The notes below the pieces were generated by a model. That model saw nothing but the letters and a program-made list of their open reading frames with translations. It searched no databases and was not told where the DNA came from. This document shows positions 1-8,944 of a DNA stretch of 64,000 nucleotides, piece after piece (the stretch's first letter is position 1; every line of letters begins with the position of its first letter). A program made the position numbers and the translations under genes. The DNA is from Bacteroidota bacterium. Its GTDB lineage: Bacteria; Bacteroidota; Bacteroidia; B-17B0; Aurantibacillaceae. The DNA lies in assembly GCA_013298715.1 (NCBI GenBank), contig JAAFIQ010000012.1, positions 1-64,000 on the forward strand, written 5' to 3'.

Positions 1-2463
1 AGAACGGTTACTATTGCCGATGCCAATGCTTGCACACGAACAGCTACTGCCACTATTACGCAACCCGCTTCGGCTTTAGCAAGTGCAACGGCAGTAGCCA
101 ATGTATTATGTTTTGGTAATTCAACAGGTGCAGCTACTGTAACTGCAATTGGTGGCACTTCGCCTTATACTTATTTATGGAGTGGCGCACAAACTACATC
201 CGTTATTAGCGGTCAAACATCGGGTGTAAGAACGGTTACTATTACTGATGTTAATGGTTGTACTTCGGTTAACTCTGTAAACATTACTCAACCAACTGCT
301 ATTACTGCAACCCAATCGCAAACCAATATAACCTGTGTTGTTGTTACTGGTAATGGTATGGTAAATGCAAGTGGCGGTAGCCTGGGCTACTCTTATCTTT
401 GGTCTCCCGCCGGCGGCACAGGATCTGTTTCAACTGGTGTTTCAGTAGGCAATTATACTTGTGCTATTACTGATGCCAACTCTTGTTCAATCACACGTAC
501 TTTCGTAATTACTGCAAACACACTAGCTCCTACAGTTCTTATTTCTGGCACTAATCAAATTTGTAACGGCCAGTCGGCATTACTCATTGCAAGTGGCGCA
601 AATTCGTACACATGGAATATTGGGCCAGCAACGTCAACCATTTCGCCTAGTCCAACTATAACAACTTCTTATACCGTTACGGGAACTAACAGCTCTAACG
701 GTTGTACCAATTCCGCTGTGCAAACAATCACTGTAAATGCTTTACCAATTATAACTGTTAACACAGGCTCTATTTGCAGCGGTAGCAGCTTTACTTTTGT
801 TCCGAGTGGTGCAAGTACTTACACTTTTGCCAACGCAGGTCCTGTGATCACTCCAAGTGTTACAACTAATTATTCGGTTACAGGCACAAGTACCGCAGGT
901 TGTGTTAGTGCAGCACCTGCTATTACAACAATCACTGTAAGCGCTAGTCCAACAATTTCTATGGCTAGTGGTGCTATCTGTCCAGGTAATTCATTTACAT
1001 TAAACCCAACAGGCGCTTCAACTTACACTTACTTAAACGGTGGTCCTGTTGTTTCGCCAACTATTACCACTAGTTACTCAGTAATTGGTGAAAGTTCTGT
1101 AGGATGTGCAGTTACAAATACCGCTACTGCAGTTGTTACAGTTACCAATACACTTAACGTAACCATTGCAGGTCCTAATCCTATTTGTAACGGTGCTATT
1201 GCAACACTTACCGCAAACGGCGCTACATCTTATGCATGGAGCAACAATGCGACTACAAACACCATTGCAGTTAGTCCTAACGTAAATACCACTTATAGTG
1301 TAACAGGCGTTAGTGGTTCTTGTGCAAACACGGCCATGTTTAGTTTAACGGTTAACCCTTTACCAACCTTAACGGTTACTGGTGCAAGTGTTATTTGCAA
1401 TAGCGGTACTATTAGTTTAACTGCAACCGGAGCTAATTCATATACGTGGAGCAATGGCCCAACTACTAACACTATGGCTGCAACTCCATCCGTAAATACA
1501 ACCTATACAGTTATTGGTACAGCAGCAAACTCTTGTACAAATTCAACGTTTCAAAACGCAACGGTTAATCCAAATCCTATTCTTACTGTTGCAGACGCTA
1601 CCATCTGTCCAGGCGATTCATTTACTCTTTCTCCTAACGGTGCAAGCACTTACACATATATCGGTGGTGGCCCTGTAGTTTCTCCAACAGTTACTGCATC
1701 GTATTCTGTTACAGGTACAAGTTCACTAGGTTGCGTTTCGTCAAACACTGCAATTGCAACTATTAATGTTACAAATAACATCATAGTTAGCATTACTGGT
1801 AACACAATAGTATGTAGTGGTCAGCCAATTGATTTAACGGCAAGTGGAGCTACTTCTTACACATGGAGCAATGCAGCAAACACAACTACCATTGCACCTA
1901 CACCTACAACTAACACAACTTACTCTGTGCTTGGTGCAAGTGGTTCATGCAGTAACACAGCAAGTTTTACAGTAAATGTAAATCCTAATCCAACTGTTAC
2001 AGCAATAAGCAGCAGCTCTTTAATTTGTGTAGGTCAATCAGCAACGCTGACTGCTAACGGCGCAAACACCTATTCATGGAGCAATGGCGGAACAGCAATA
2101 AATGAAATTGTTTCTCCAACAATTACAACAACTTATACTTTAATGGGGATTGATTTAAACGGTTGCTCGGCGTTAGCAGTTTTAACCCAAAGCGTTGATC
2201 TTTGCACTGGTTTAACTCTTTTAAACAATACAACTGAATCAATAATTAAAGTGTACCCAAATCCATCTAACAATAAATTCTTTATTGAAGGGATTTTTGA
2301 AGTAAATCAAATTCATATTTACAACCTTATTGGGCAGGAAGTAAAATTTTCAGTAACTCAAACAAATGATAAAACGTCCTTCGATATCAATGATAATGTA
2401 AAGGGCGAATCTCTTTACTTTTTGAGGGCTAATGGAAAAACCATTAAATTAGTCAAGCAATAA
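1..2463 (+). CDS. T9SS-sorted repeat-rich surface protein, 5' end outside window
   Basis: The frame is open from base 1 to the stop at 2463 (about 820 residues seen), so the gene begins upstream and the ATG at 358 is internal. The first roughly 150 residues hold SprB-type repeats with the pattern LCFGNSTG...GGTSPYTYLWS. After them come six or more Ig/PKD-like repeats of 75-90 residues, each with an IC(N/P)G motif and a SYTWSN motif. The last 75 residues are a type A T9SS sorting domain with the VYPNPSNNKF motif, ending in KLVKQ. Proteins of this build are exported by T9SS and fixed at the cell surface or released; an adhesin-like role is inferred. A strong terminator follows 58 bp downstream. 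The protein resembles the gene at 4111-6588, which points toward it. Confidence 0.9.
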   Translation, partial: RTVTIADANACTRTATATITQPASALASATAVANVLCFGNSTGAATVTAIGGTSPYTYLWSGAQTTSVISGQTSGVRTVTITDVNGCTSVNSVNITQPTAITATQSQTNITCVVVTGNGMVNASGGSLGYSYLWSPAGGTGSVSTGVSVGNYTCAITDANSCSITRTFVITANTLAPTVLISGTNQICNGQSALLIASGANSYTWNIGPATSTISPSPTITTSYTVTGTNSSNGCTNSAVQTITVNALPIITVNTGSICSGSSFTFVPSGASTYTFANAGPVITPSVTTNYSVTGTSTAGCVSAAPAITTITVSASPTISMASGAICPGNSFTLNPTGASTYTYLNGGPVVSPTITTSYSVIGESSVGCAVTNTATAVVTVTNTLNVTIAGPNPICNGAIATLTANGATSYAWSNNATTNTIAVSPNVNTTYSVTGVSGSCANTAMFSLTVNPLPTLTVTGASVICNSGTISLTATGANSYTWSNGPTTNTMAATPSVNTTYTVIGTAANSCTNSTFQNATVNPNPILTVADATICPGDSFTLSPNGASTYTYIGGGPVVSPTVTASYSVTGTSSLGCVSSNTAIATINVTNNIIVSITGNTIVCSGQPIDLTASGATSYTWSNAANTTTIAPTPTTNTTYSVLGASGSCSNTASFTVNVNPNPTVTAISSSSLICVGQSATLTANGANTYSWSNGGTAINEIVSPTITTTYTLMGIDLNGCSALAVLTQSVDLCTGLTLLNNTTESIIKVYPNPSNNKFFIEGIFEVNQIHIYNLIGQEVKFSVTQTNDKTSFDINDNVKGESLYFLRANGKTIKLVKQ

Positions 2464-2520
2464 CCGTGATTAAGGAACAAAGAGCCCTGCAACGAATTAA
2501 TATTAAACTCAAGGTTTCAA

Positions 2521-2550
2521 AAGCCCTCGGATTTTCCGAGGGCTTTTTTA
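2521..2550 (+). terminator. Intrinsic terminator of the first T9SS gene
   Basis: A perfect 10-bp stem (AAGCCCTCGG / CCGAGGGCTT) with a 5-base loop runs into a T tract, 58 bp after the stop codon. A second, weaker 9-bp inverted repeat follows at 2550-2576. Confidence 0.9.
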
Positions 2551-2685
2551 TTTGTAGTCATAATGTAACTACAAATCTGAGACCTCTGCAAAACTAAAAT
2601 TTGAAATTCAGTCCCTCTTTTTCTTGATTTTTTTCGGTTTGGTTTTTATTTTAATGAATAATTCTACTCTGGTTTTGTTTTAATT

Positions 2686-4025
2686 GGTAGTGTTCTAAAA
2701 AGTGTGTAAAATAAAAAAACGATTTATTAATTTTCTTTCAAAGAAAGCCTAACAAAAATTGTTGGCTCCCTTATCAAGACGTTTTTATTTTTTCCCATAC
2801 AAATCTAGTAAAATAATTTTGATTCGTTAATAAATTGATAGATTGGTTTTTCGTATTCTGTTTTTCTACTTGCTACACTTGCTAATAAAAAAACTACAGA
2901 GTCTGGGCTTGGCATTGAGCCACGTATTCTCAATGTTCTTTTGTAATCTCTGTTTAATCGTTCTATCCAATTAGTTGTGTAAATCATCCGCCTTATGTCC
3001 ACATGGTAGTTTAAGTAATTAAAATACAATTTATATCTCGGCGTTAAATAAACTTTAAAGCTTGGATACTTTTCCACCCACTTACTAATAAAATCTGTAA
3101 ACCGTTTATAGCCTTTGCTGGGGCTATCATCTGCATTACTAGGGTTTAATACTTCTTTTAATTCATTCGCTACTTCTTTTTTATCTGATGGCTTTACCTT
3201 TGTGGTAATATTACGCATTAAATGCACGGTGCATAGTTGAGTGGTAGCCATTGGAAAAACTTCTGCTATAACATTCTCTATCCCTTGTAAACCATCACAA
3301 ACAAATAAATTAACTGTTTCAACCCCTCTTTGTTTTAATATTTCAAAGGCTTCCTTCCAATTGTTTGCTCCTTCGTTAGGATGGTTGATGATTGATAACA
3401 CTTCTCTTGTTCTATCTTCTTTTACAGCAAGAATAGTGTAGTAAGCTTCGCTACTTACTGCATCTTCTCGCTTTGTATGCCAGTAGGTAGCATCTATATA
3501 AATAATAGGATACCGTTTTTCTAATCTACGATTTAACCAAATTTCCATATCTGTCCTGGCCTCACTCATCATATTACTAATAGCTGACTTGCAGTAATGT
3601 TTGCCGTAAATTTTATCAAATAAATTACCTATTTGGAGTGTTGTTAGGCCGGAAGAATAGAGCTCGTAGGCTAAATTTTTGCTCTCTTGATTTTGATCTT
3701 TTATTAATGCTAATATTAATGGATAAAAATTATGATGTCTGCTTCTTGGTATTGCAAGTTCTAACCTACCACCATGCCCCAAAACACTACCAAATCTATA
3801 GCCATTACTACTATCTGAATGTGATGCATTAAAGGCATTGCGCTCAGCGCGCATTATACTCTCTAAACTTAACTTTAATAAATGCTGATAGCCATTTCTT
3901 CCTTTTGCTATTTCATCTAAAATTTCCGAAATTTGTTCTTGTGTAAAATTCATTTTTTTCATTTTTTATATCGTTTATACAAAAATCGTAATTTTTGGAT
4001 TTTACACACTTTTTTGGACGGTATC
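2686..4025 (-). mobile_element. IS256-family insertion sequence
   Basis: About 1.34 kb with imperfect terminal inverted repeats of roughly 27 bp. Both ends share AAAAAGTGTGTAAAAT in inverted orientation (left 2686-2712, right 3999-4025), with about six mismatches further out. It holds one transposase gene on the minus strand. I see no target-site duplication: the bases outside the two ends do not match over 8-9 bp. Either the exact ends differ by a few bases or the duplication has decayed. It lies between two convergent T9SS genes and interrupts neither. Confidence 0.75.
2805..3962 (-). CDS. IS256-family (mutator-type) DDE transposase
   Basis: 385 residues, near the usual family length, and apparently intact. 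The DDE triad fits D157 (IYIDATYW), D223 (LFVCDGLQG) and E334 (TTNWIERLN), and the CTVHLMRN segment before the final E is typical of the family. The protein would cut and join the ends of its own element. The start is the ATG at 3962; a second in-frame ATG lies three codons in. The terminal inverted repeats lie 119 bp beyond the stop codon and about 60 bp upstream of the start. Confidence 0.95.
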   Translation of the reverse strand: MKKMNFTQEQISEILDEIAKGRNGYQHLLKLSLESIMRAERNAFNASHSDSSNGYRFGSVLGHGGRLELAIPRSRHHNFYPLILALIKDQNQESKNLAYELYSSGLTTLQIGNLFDKIYGKHYCKSAISNMMSEARTDMEIWLNRRLEKRYPIIYIDATYWHTKREDAVSSEAYYTILAVKEDRTREVLSIINHPNEGANNWKEAFEILKQRGVETVNLFVCDGLQGIENVIAEVFPMATTQLCTVHLMRNITTKVKPSDKKEVANELKEVLNPSNADDSPSKGYKRFTDFISKWVEKYPSFKVYLTPRYKLYFNYLNYHVDIRRMIYTTNWIERLNRDYKRTLRIRGSMPSPDSVVFLLASVASRKTEYEKPIYQFINESKLFY

Positions 4026-4060
4026 TGAACCTGTTGGCACAAGAGAGGAAATGGTACAAT

Positions 4061-4089
4061 AAAAATCCCCAACCATTAGGTTGAGGATT
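4061..4089 (-). terminator. Terminator of the glycine-rich T9SS gene
   Basis: An 11-bp stem with one G-T pair (AATCCCCAACC / GGTTGAGGATT) and a 4-base loop. On the minus strand it runs into five T residues, 22 bp after the stop at 4111. Confidence 0.8.
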
Positions 4090-4110
4090 CTAAATTAAAT
4101 TTATAAAGGG

Positions 4111-6588
4111 TTATTGCTTTACAATTTTTTGAGTACTCAGAATTTTGTTATCATTTATTACTTGAAGAAAATAAATCCCATTGTTAATTTTAGATAGGTC
4201 AATCGTTAAAGTTTCATATGTTGCCTTTTCGCTTAATACAGTTTGACCTAAACTATTTAAAATCAAAATACTTGTATTGCTATCTTTTGATTTAAGTTTT
4301 ATTGTAAGTTCTCCATTTGTAGGATTAGGATATACCTCTATCCCTAAACTGTTAAGTGATTTACTATTAACACCTGTGCAGTTTAATACAGCAATAGACG
4401 TGCTTGTTGTATTTGAACAACTGGTTACACTATTTGTAAACGCATAAGTTTGAGTGAAATTACCAACGTTATTGTCTGGGGTAAATATACTACCTGTTAC
4501 GTTTGTACCAGTGAACACACCACCTGAAGGGCTTCCTGTTAAGGCAATTGTACTTCCATTAGCGCAAACACTATTGCTAGAAACACTTGCGCTTAAAGCA
4601 GGTAGAGCATTCACGGTTACATTACTTATTGCAACATTACCTGTGCAGCCTAATGTATTAGTTCCATTTACGGTGTAGCTTGTAGTTGAACTAGGGGTTA
4701 CAACTGCATTACCTCCTTGGATGGTATAGGTATTGCCACCACTAGGATTTATAGTGAAACTTGCGCCAACACAAATAGCACCGCTGTTGGTTAAAATGGT
4801 TGGGGTAGCATTCACAGTAATATTACTGGATACAGTGTTACCTAAACAGCCTTGAGTGCTGATTCCAATAACTGTAAAGTTACTAGTTGTGCTAGGACTA
4901 ACAATTGCATTACCTCCTTGTATGGTATAAGTGTTTGCACCACTTGGGCTTATTGTAAAGGAGGTACCAGCGCAAATTGTACCACTATTTACAGTTATTG
5001 TTGGTGAAGGATTAACCAACATATTAATTGTTTGTGATTTTGCACAATTATTAGCATCTAGGCAGTTTACAGTATATATGGTAGCAATTGTAGGTGTAAC
5101 AACAAACGTATTAGTATTTGGTCCGGCAACCCAAGTGTAGGTATATCCGCCTGTGCCTCCACCTGCACTGGCTGTTAAAGTAGAGCTTTGTCCTAGGCAA
5201 GTTCCCAATATATTAGAGGGTACAATTGTTATTGATATAGCAGAAGGAGAAATAAGAGTTGCCATTTTGGTAATAGAACACGTATTATCGCTTACAGTAG
5301 CAGTATAAGCGCCTAATGTTGCGGTTGTAAAAGAAGAGCTAATTAAACCATTAGACCAAGTATATGAGTAACTTGAGACACCACCCGATGCATTAACACT
5401 AACTGTACCATTAGAACCAAAACATAAAGGATTGACTACTGAAACCGTGGCGTTTAAGTTACTCATTTGAACTTGCAAAGTAGCGGTTGAAACGCAGCCT
5501 AGTGAATTAGTTCCAGTTACGGTATATATTGTAGTGGCTGTAGGGGTTACAGTAATTGAAGGCGAATTTGAACCAGTATTCCAGGTGTAGTTTGATACAG
5601 AACTTGCAAATAATGTTGAACTAGTCAGTGTACCTGCGCTACAAATTAGGGTGTTATTTTGAGTAGCTGTAACTAGGTTAGATAAATTGTAAGAAATTAC
5701 AATACTTCCATTATTACTTTGAAAACCTGAAGTATGGGTTATATTGCTAAAATTGCTTGGCGCCACGTAAGAAGAGCCGCCGCCGCCGCCGCCGCCGCCA
5801 ACTCCGCTTCCGAAGACGGCACTACCGCCGCCGCCGCCGCCATAATAGCCGCCACCGCCGCCGCCGCCAGAAACGTCCTGATTTCCAGTTGCTCCAACTC
5901 CTCCGTTACCTAAAACTCCCGCTGATCCATTAGGGCCTCCTGAATCTCCAGGACCTAATAATCCTCCTGCTAATCCTGTAGCACCACCGCCAAAATTTAA
6001 TCCCGATCCAGGGTATGAAAATCCACAATTATTTGCTGGAAATCCGTTTACTCCTAATAAGCCGCCACCGTTACCCCCGCTGCCTCCACAGCCACAAGGA
6101 ATACATGAGCCATTGCAATAGTCTCTGCCAGAACCACCGCCACCGCCAGCAACAATTATTCTATCCGCTAAACCCGTTCCTCCAAAACGTATATCGGATG
6201 CGCCGCCGCCGCCGCCAGCATTCCCACCAAAACATCCGTTACCCGCAATAGATAAACCACCAGAACCTCCTCCGTTAAATGCAGTTGTTCCATTTGTGCT
6301 CCCTTGGCCACCTACAAATAAGGTATAAACTTGACCAGGGGTTACAGTTAAAACTGCTTGAACTCTGCCACCTAAGCCGCCGGTAGAATTTGTAGTTAGT
6401 TTATCTATAGCGTTTGCTCCAGCCGCACCTCTAACATCTAATGTTATAGAGGAAACGCAAGGAGGTACTGTAAACGTTTGACTTGCTCCTGAGAAGCTAA
6501 ACGTTTGAGTTGTTTGCGCATTTCCATTATGCGACAAACCAAATAAGAGGAGCGTAACTCCTAGTAAAGTTTTGTGATTTTTTTTCAT
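4111..6588 (-). CDS. Glycine-rich T9SS-sorted surface protein
   Basis: About 825 residues from the ATG at 6588; the frame can be read eight codons further to a TTG, but the ATG gives MKKNHKTLLGVTLLLFGLSH, a clear signal peptide ending near NAQ. Residues 25-300 are a glycine-rich domain (GGGGGSG-type runs), encoded in part by a (GCC)8 tract at 5776-5799. The rest is Ig/SprB-like repeats: one SprB-type copy near residues 390-460, then copies with SGTICAGTSF or SGAICVGASF. The final 75 residues are a type A T9SS sorting domain (VYPNPTNGEL ... KIVKQ). Export by T9SS is well supported; the ligand or role is unknown. It has its own terminator and converges on the IS256 copy. Confidence 0.9.
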   Translation of the reverse strand: MKKNHKTLLGVTLLLFGLSHNGNAQTTQTFSFSGASQTFTVPPCVSSITLDVRGAAGANAIDKLTTNSTGGLGGRVQAVLTVTPGQVYTLFVGGQGSTNGTTAFNGGGSGGLSIAGNGCFGGNAGGGGGASDIRFGGTGLADRIIVAGGGGGSGRDYCNGSCIPCGCGGSGGNGGGLLGVNGFPANNCGFSYPGSGLNFGGGATGLAGGLLGPGDSGGPNGSAGVLGNGGVGATGNQDVSGGGGGGGYYGGGGGGSAVFGSGVGGGGGGGGSSYVAPSNFSNITHTSGFQSNNGSIVISYNLSNLVTATQNNTLICSAGTLTSSTLFASSVSNYTWNTGSNSPSITVTPTATTIYTVTGTNSLGCVSTATLQVQMSNLNATVSVVNPLCFGSNGTVSVNASGGVSSYSYTWSNGLISSSFTTATLGAYTATVSDNTCSITKMATLISPSAISITIVPSNILGTCLGQSSTLTASAGGGTGGYTYTWVAGPNTNTFVVTPTIATIYTVNCLDANNCAKSQTINMLVNPSPTITVNSGTICAGTSFTISPSGANTYTIQGGNAIVSPSTTSNFTVIGISTQGCLGNTVSSNITVNATPTILTNSGAICVGASFTINPSGGNTYTIQGGNAVVTPSSTTSYTVNGTNTLGCTGNVAISNVTVNALPALSASVSSNSVCANGSTIALTGSPSGGVFTGTNVTGSIFTPDNNVGNFTQTYAFTNSVTSCSNTTSTSIAVLNCTGVNSKSLNSLGIEVYPNPTNGELTIKLKSKDSNTSILILNSLGQTVLSEKATYETLTIDLSKINNGIYFLQVINDNKILSTQKIVKQ

Positions 6589-6673
6589 AGTTATAGGTTT
6601 TTGTTGGTTCAAAATTATTTGTTTTTTTATAAAACCATGAAAAATGTGTTGAAAGTGGCAAAAGATGTGTTGA

Positions 6674-6708
6674 AAAAAACCCCCATCAAAAAATGGTGAG
6701 GATTTTTT
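6674..6708 (-). terminator. Weak terminator-like hairpin
   Basis: CCCCATC and GGTGAGG can pair with one mismatch and one G-T pair, between A and T tracts on both sides. It lies downstream of the T9SS remnant at 6783-7050 and could serve that gene. The stem is poor. Confidence 0.35.
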
Positions 6709-6782
6709 TATTTAAGATTTAAAAAGGTCGATTTAAGGTTTCTGTATAAGCAAAATCTAAAATCTTGCCTCTAAAATCAAAC

Positions 6783-7050
6783 TTATTGTTTAATTAACTT
6801 AATAATATTATCGCCAGCTTTTAGATAATAAATACCGTTTGCTTGTTCTTTTAAGTTAATGGTTTCGTTTTCGTTACTGATAGTTTTGCTTAAAACAACT
6901 TGTCCTAAAGCATTAACTACTGTTACATCAATTGCCGAACCGCTTGTGTTTTTAATAGTGAATAAACCATTGCTTGGGTTTGGATATACTAAAATGTTGG
7001 CAGAGGCAATTGAAGCCACGTTTTTAATACCTGTACAAGCACTTATGTTT
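6783..7050 (-). pseudogene. 3' remnant of a T9SS-sorted protein gene (type A sorting domain only)
   Basis: The frame encodes ISACTGIKNVASIASANILV followed by YPNPSNGLFTIKN and a complete type A T9SS domain ending in KLIKQ. Only about 80 residues remain. The frame is closed by a stop at 7052-7054 (minus reading) and has no ATG; the GTG at 7019 lies inside the conserved region. The CTG plus linker before the sorting domain matches the end of the gene at 4111-6588, so this is the tail of a related protein that lost its body. The break lies beside another truncated frame on the opposite strand, which suggests a deletion or rearrangement joint. Confidence 0.75.
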
Positions 7051-7056
7051 TTTTAA

Positions 7057-7239
7057 TTTCCTATACAGAAAAATAGATTAGGGGATGCTAATTTTGATGG
7101 ATTAACTTTAAGAGAAAGAAAAATCCTTAAGCATCCAATAGCTAAAAATGGTAAATTGGAAATTACATTCCAAAAATTTTTGAGAGAAAAAAATACGGGT
7201 AATCTGCAAAGTTATTATAAGGCGTGTTTTGAGGAATAG
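7057..7239 (+). pseudogene. 3' remnant of an unknown gene
   Basis: An open frame of 60 codons (FPIQKNRLGDANFDGLTLRE onward) ends at the TAG at 7237-7239. It has no start codon and a stop just upstream at 7054-7056. The composition (charged, with an LREKNTGNLQSYYKACFEE end) looks like real protein, but I do not recognise the family. It abuts the T9SS remnant on the other strand within a few bases. Chance is possible at this length. Confidence 0.35.
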
Positions 7240-7244
7240 TTTTT

Positions 7245-7283
7245 AAAAAAAGCATTGCTGTAACTTAAATTACAACAATGCTT
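7245..7283 (-). terminator. Terminator of the YiaA/B-like gene
   Basis: A 14-bp stem with one mismatch (AAGCATTGcTGTAA / TTACAaCAATGCTT) and a 5-6 base loop. On the minus strand it is followed by seven T residues, 16 bp after the stop of the gene at 7299. Confidence 0.85.
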
Positions 7284-7298
7284 ATTGGTGTCAAGGCT

Positions 7299-7721
7299 TT
7301 ATAACTTACTTACTTCATTGGTGTTATTATCGTTTAATGAACGTTTGCTATGTTTACTATCGCGTATGTTTTTTTGAACGGCAACTGCTGCAAATAAGCT
7401 TAGCAAAAATGACATAGCATAAAAACCCTTTTCGCTGCGCAATAAATCGGCATTCCATAAGCCAATTACTAAAAGCAACAAACTTAATAAGGTTGAAAAC
7501 CAACTTATCCCATAGTAAATAGCTGTTACAGGAATTCCTTCTAATTCATCGCGAACGGCTTTTTGCAAAGAAACCGCCGAGAATAAGCCGTACATTAACA
7601 CTGTAAAATAATAACCTTTTTCGTTGAGCAACATGTTGGCATTCCATAATCCTACGTTGTAAGAAATTACTCCTGTTACCAAAGCTACCCCGCTACCGCA
7701 CGAATCCTTTCGTGTGGTGTA
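7299..7721 (-). pseudogene. YiaA/YiaB-family inner-membrane protein, 5'-truncated
   Basis: About 127 residues of two YiaAB units, each a pair of membrane helices: [20 protein letters not shown] with [12 protein letters not shown], then [20 protein letters not shown] with KNIRDSK. Family members normally begin with about 20 more residues (ASW...LG type) before the first helix. Here the frame runs back into a REP-like repeat (7686-7718) and meets a stop at 7722-7724 without an ATG; only a TTG at 7682 could start it. I infer that arrival of the repeat/RAYT element removed the native start. The function of the family is unknown. It keeps its own terminator. Confidence 0.7.
7686..7718 (-). repeat. 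REP-like hairpin, copy 1 (inverted relative to copy 2)
   Basis: An imperfect palindrome (CCGCACGAA TCCT TTCGTGTGG, one G-T pair) with a CCCCGCTA flank. It recurs in opposite orientation at 8366-8400, and the two copies bracket the RAYT gene. This is the layout expected of a REP sequence next to its own transposase. A further CCCCCGCTAC motif sits at 7741-7750. Confidence 0.8.
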
Positions 7722-7794
7722 CTAGTTAAACTTTTTCAACCCCCCGCTACTTCATAAATTATTCAGTATAAACTAAATTTATTACCTTTAAAGT

Positions 7795-8349
7795 ATGAGC
7801 CGTAACTATAAATTTTATAACTCTGAAGGACTTTACTTTGTTAGCTTTGCTGTGGTTGAGTGGTTAAATGTTTTTACAAGAAATGAATACAAAGAAATAA
7901 TAATAGATAGTTTAACTTTTTGTCAAAAAAATAAAGGAATGGAAATATTTGCCTGGTGTATTATGACAAATCATGTTCATTTAGTTTTTAGAACCATAGG
8001 TGAGCAAAAACCAGAATTAGTGCTTGGTGATTTTAAACGTTTTACAAGTCAAAAAATAGTTAAAGCAATTATAGATAATCCAAAAGAAAGCAGAAAAGAA
8101 ATCCTAATTAATACTTTTAAAAAAGCTGCTGAAAACACTTCAAATGTTAAGCATCACCAATTTTGGAGGCATGACAATAAACCAATCGAACTTTGGAGTA
8201 ATAAAGTTATTAATGAAAAAATAAATTATGTGCATCAAAATCCTGTTGAGGCTGGTTTGGTTTTTAGAGCAGAAGATTATAGGTACAGCAGTGCAATAGA
8301 TTATTCAGGCGTAAAAGGATTGTTAGATAACATTATTGTTGCAAGATGA
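7795..8349 (+). CDS. REP-associated tyrosine transposase (RAYT, Y1/HUH family)
   Basis: 184 residues, a full-length single-domain Y1 transposase. The HUH pair is H60 and H62 in MTNHVHLVF, and the catalytic tyrosine is Y145 in KINYVHQNPVEAGLV. RAYTs cleave single-stranded DNA at REP hairpins next to their own gene. That fits the two inverted hairpin repeats at 7686-7718 and 8366-8400. The stop overlaps the ATG of the next frame (ATGA, 8346-8349). The 7,723-7,790 stretch before it is AT-rich and likely carries the promoter, but no clear motif stands out. Confidence 0.93.
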   Translation: MSRNYKFYNSEGLYFVSFAVVEWLNVFTRNEYKEIIIDSLTFCQKNKGMEIFAWCIMTNHVHLVFRTIGEQKPELVLGDFKRFTSQKIVKAIIDNPKESRKEILINTFKKAAENTSNVKHHQFWRHDNKPIELWSNKVINEKINYVHQNPVEAGLVFRAEDYRYSSAIDYSGVKGLLDNIIVAR

Positions 8350-8942
8350 AAAACATAGTTTTACTTACCACACGAAAGGATTCGTGCGGCAGCGGGGGGG
8401 CCTCAAATTATCCTAATGTTAACAAACAAGAAATATTAAATTATTTAAACAACAACAGTCACAACCAATTACATGTGAAGTGGGAACTAGCTCAACCTTC
8501 AGTCAATTACATCGATACTTTAGATATTTCATCCGATTATATATTAAATCCCAATGGACTTACCTTTACTAAGTCAACAAATATTTTAAATTATTTAAAA
8601 AATAAATATATAGCTAAATATCAAATTAATGTAGAAAGCAATCCTGAAAATCAATATTTTTTTGTAACAAATTTAACCAATGTTATGTCGCAATCTGGTG
8701 GAATCTCAGGAGGCATAAATGGTACAGGTGGAAATAGTGGTGCTTTTTTTGTTTCAATATTAAATAAATTTTATGTCTATAGTCACGAACTCGGTCATGG
8801 ATTAGGATTAAATCATACTTTTGAGAATAATGGATCAAAAAATATTCCTCAAGGAAAGACAAGTAATTTTATGGATTACAATAGTAGTTACGATACATGG
8901 TTTCGTTACCAATACTTAAGAATATTAAATAACATAAAGTAG
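8346..8942 (+). CDS. Secreted-type metzincin fragment, N-terminus replaced by REP sequence
   Basis: 198 residues. Residues 8-17 ([10 protein letters not shown]) are simply the translated REP repeat, so the true 5' end of the gene is lost. The rest ends in a metzincin site, HELGHGLGLNH, with a Met-turn (NFMDYNSS) about 25 residues later. It is therefore the catalytic end of a zinc protease, like the pre-toxin domains at 9874 and 12776 but with the classical HExxHxxGxxH spacing. It has no signal peptide. The next gene starts 2 bp after its stop. It may be a dead remnant of an older toxin cassette or still be made by coupling to the RAYT gene. Confidence 0.6.
   Translation: MKNIVLLTTRKDSCGSGGASNYPNVNKQEILNYLNNNSHNQLHVKWELAQPSVNYIDTLDISSDYILNPNGLTFTKSTNILNYLKNKYIAKYQINVESNPENQYFFVTNLTNVMSQSGGISGGINGTGGNSGAFFVSILNKFYVYSHELGHGLGLNHTFENNGSKNIPQGKTSNFMDYNSSYDTWFRYQYLRILNNIK
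8366..8400 (+). repeat. REP-like hairpin, copy 2
   Basis: Inverted copy of 7686-7718 (ACCACACGAAAGGATTCGTG core), followed by a G7 run. It lies inside the first codons of the frame at 8346 and marks the right edge of the RAYT element. Confidence 0.8.
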
Positions 8943-8944
8943 TT

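Noticed and set aside
358-2463. ATG at 358 as the start of the first gene
   Set aside because: The frame is open to base 1 with SprB-type repeats upstream, so the ATG is internal.
2677-4034. Target-site duplication around the IS256 copy
   Set aside because: Bases outside the two inverted repeats do not match over 8-9 bp.
5776-6251. Plus-strand open frames across the GCC-rich stretch
   Set aside because: They are mirror images of the glycine-rich domain on the minus strand, with no sensible protein.
7299-7682. TTG at 7682 as the normal start of the YiaA/B-like gene
   Set aside because: The family has about 20 more residues before this point and the sequence upstream is a REP repeat; truncation explains it better.
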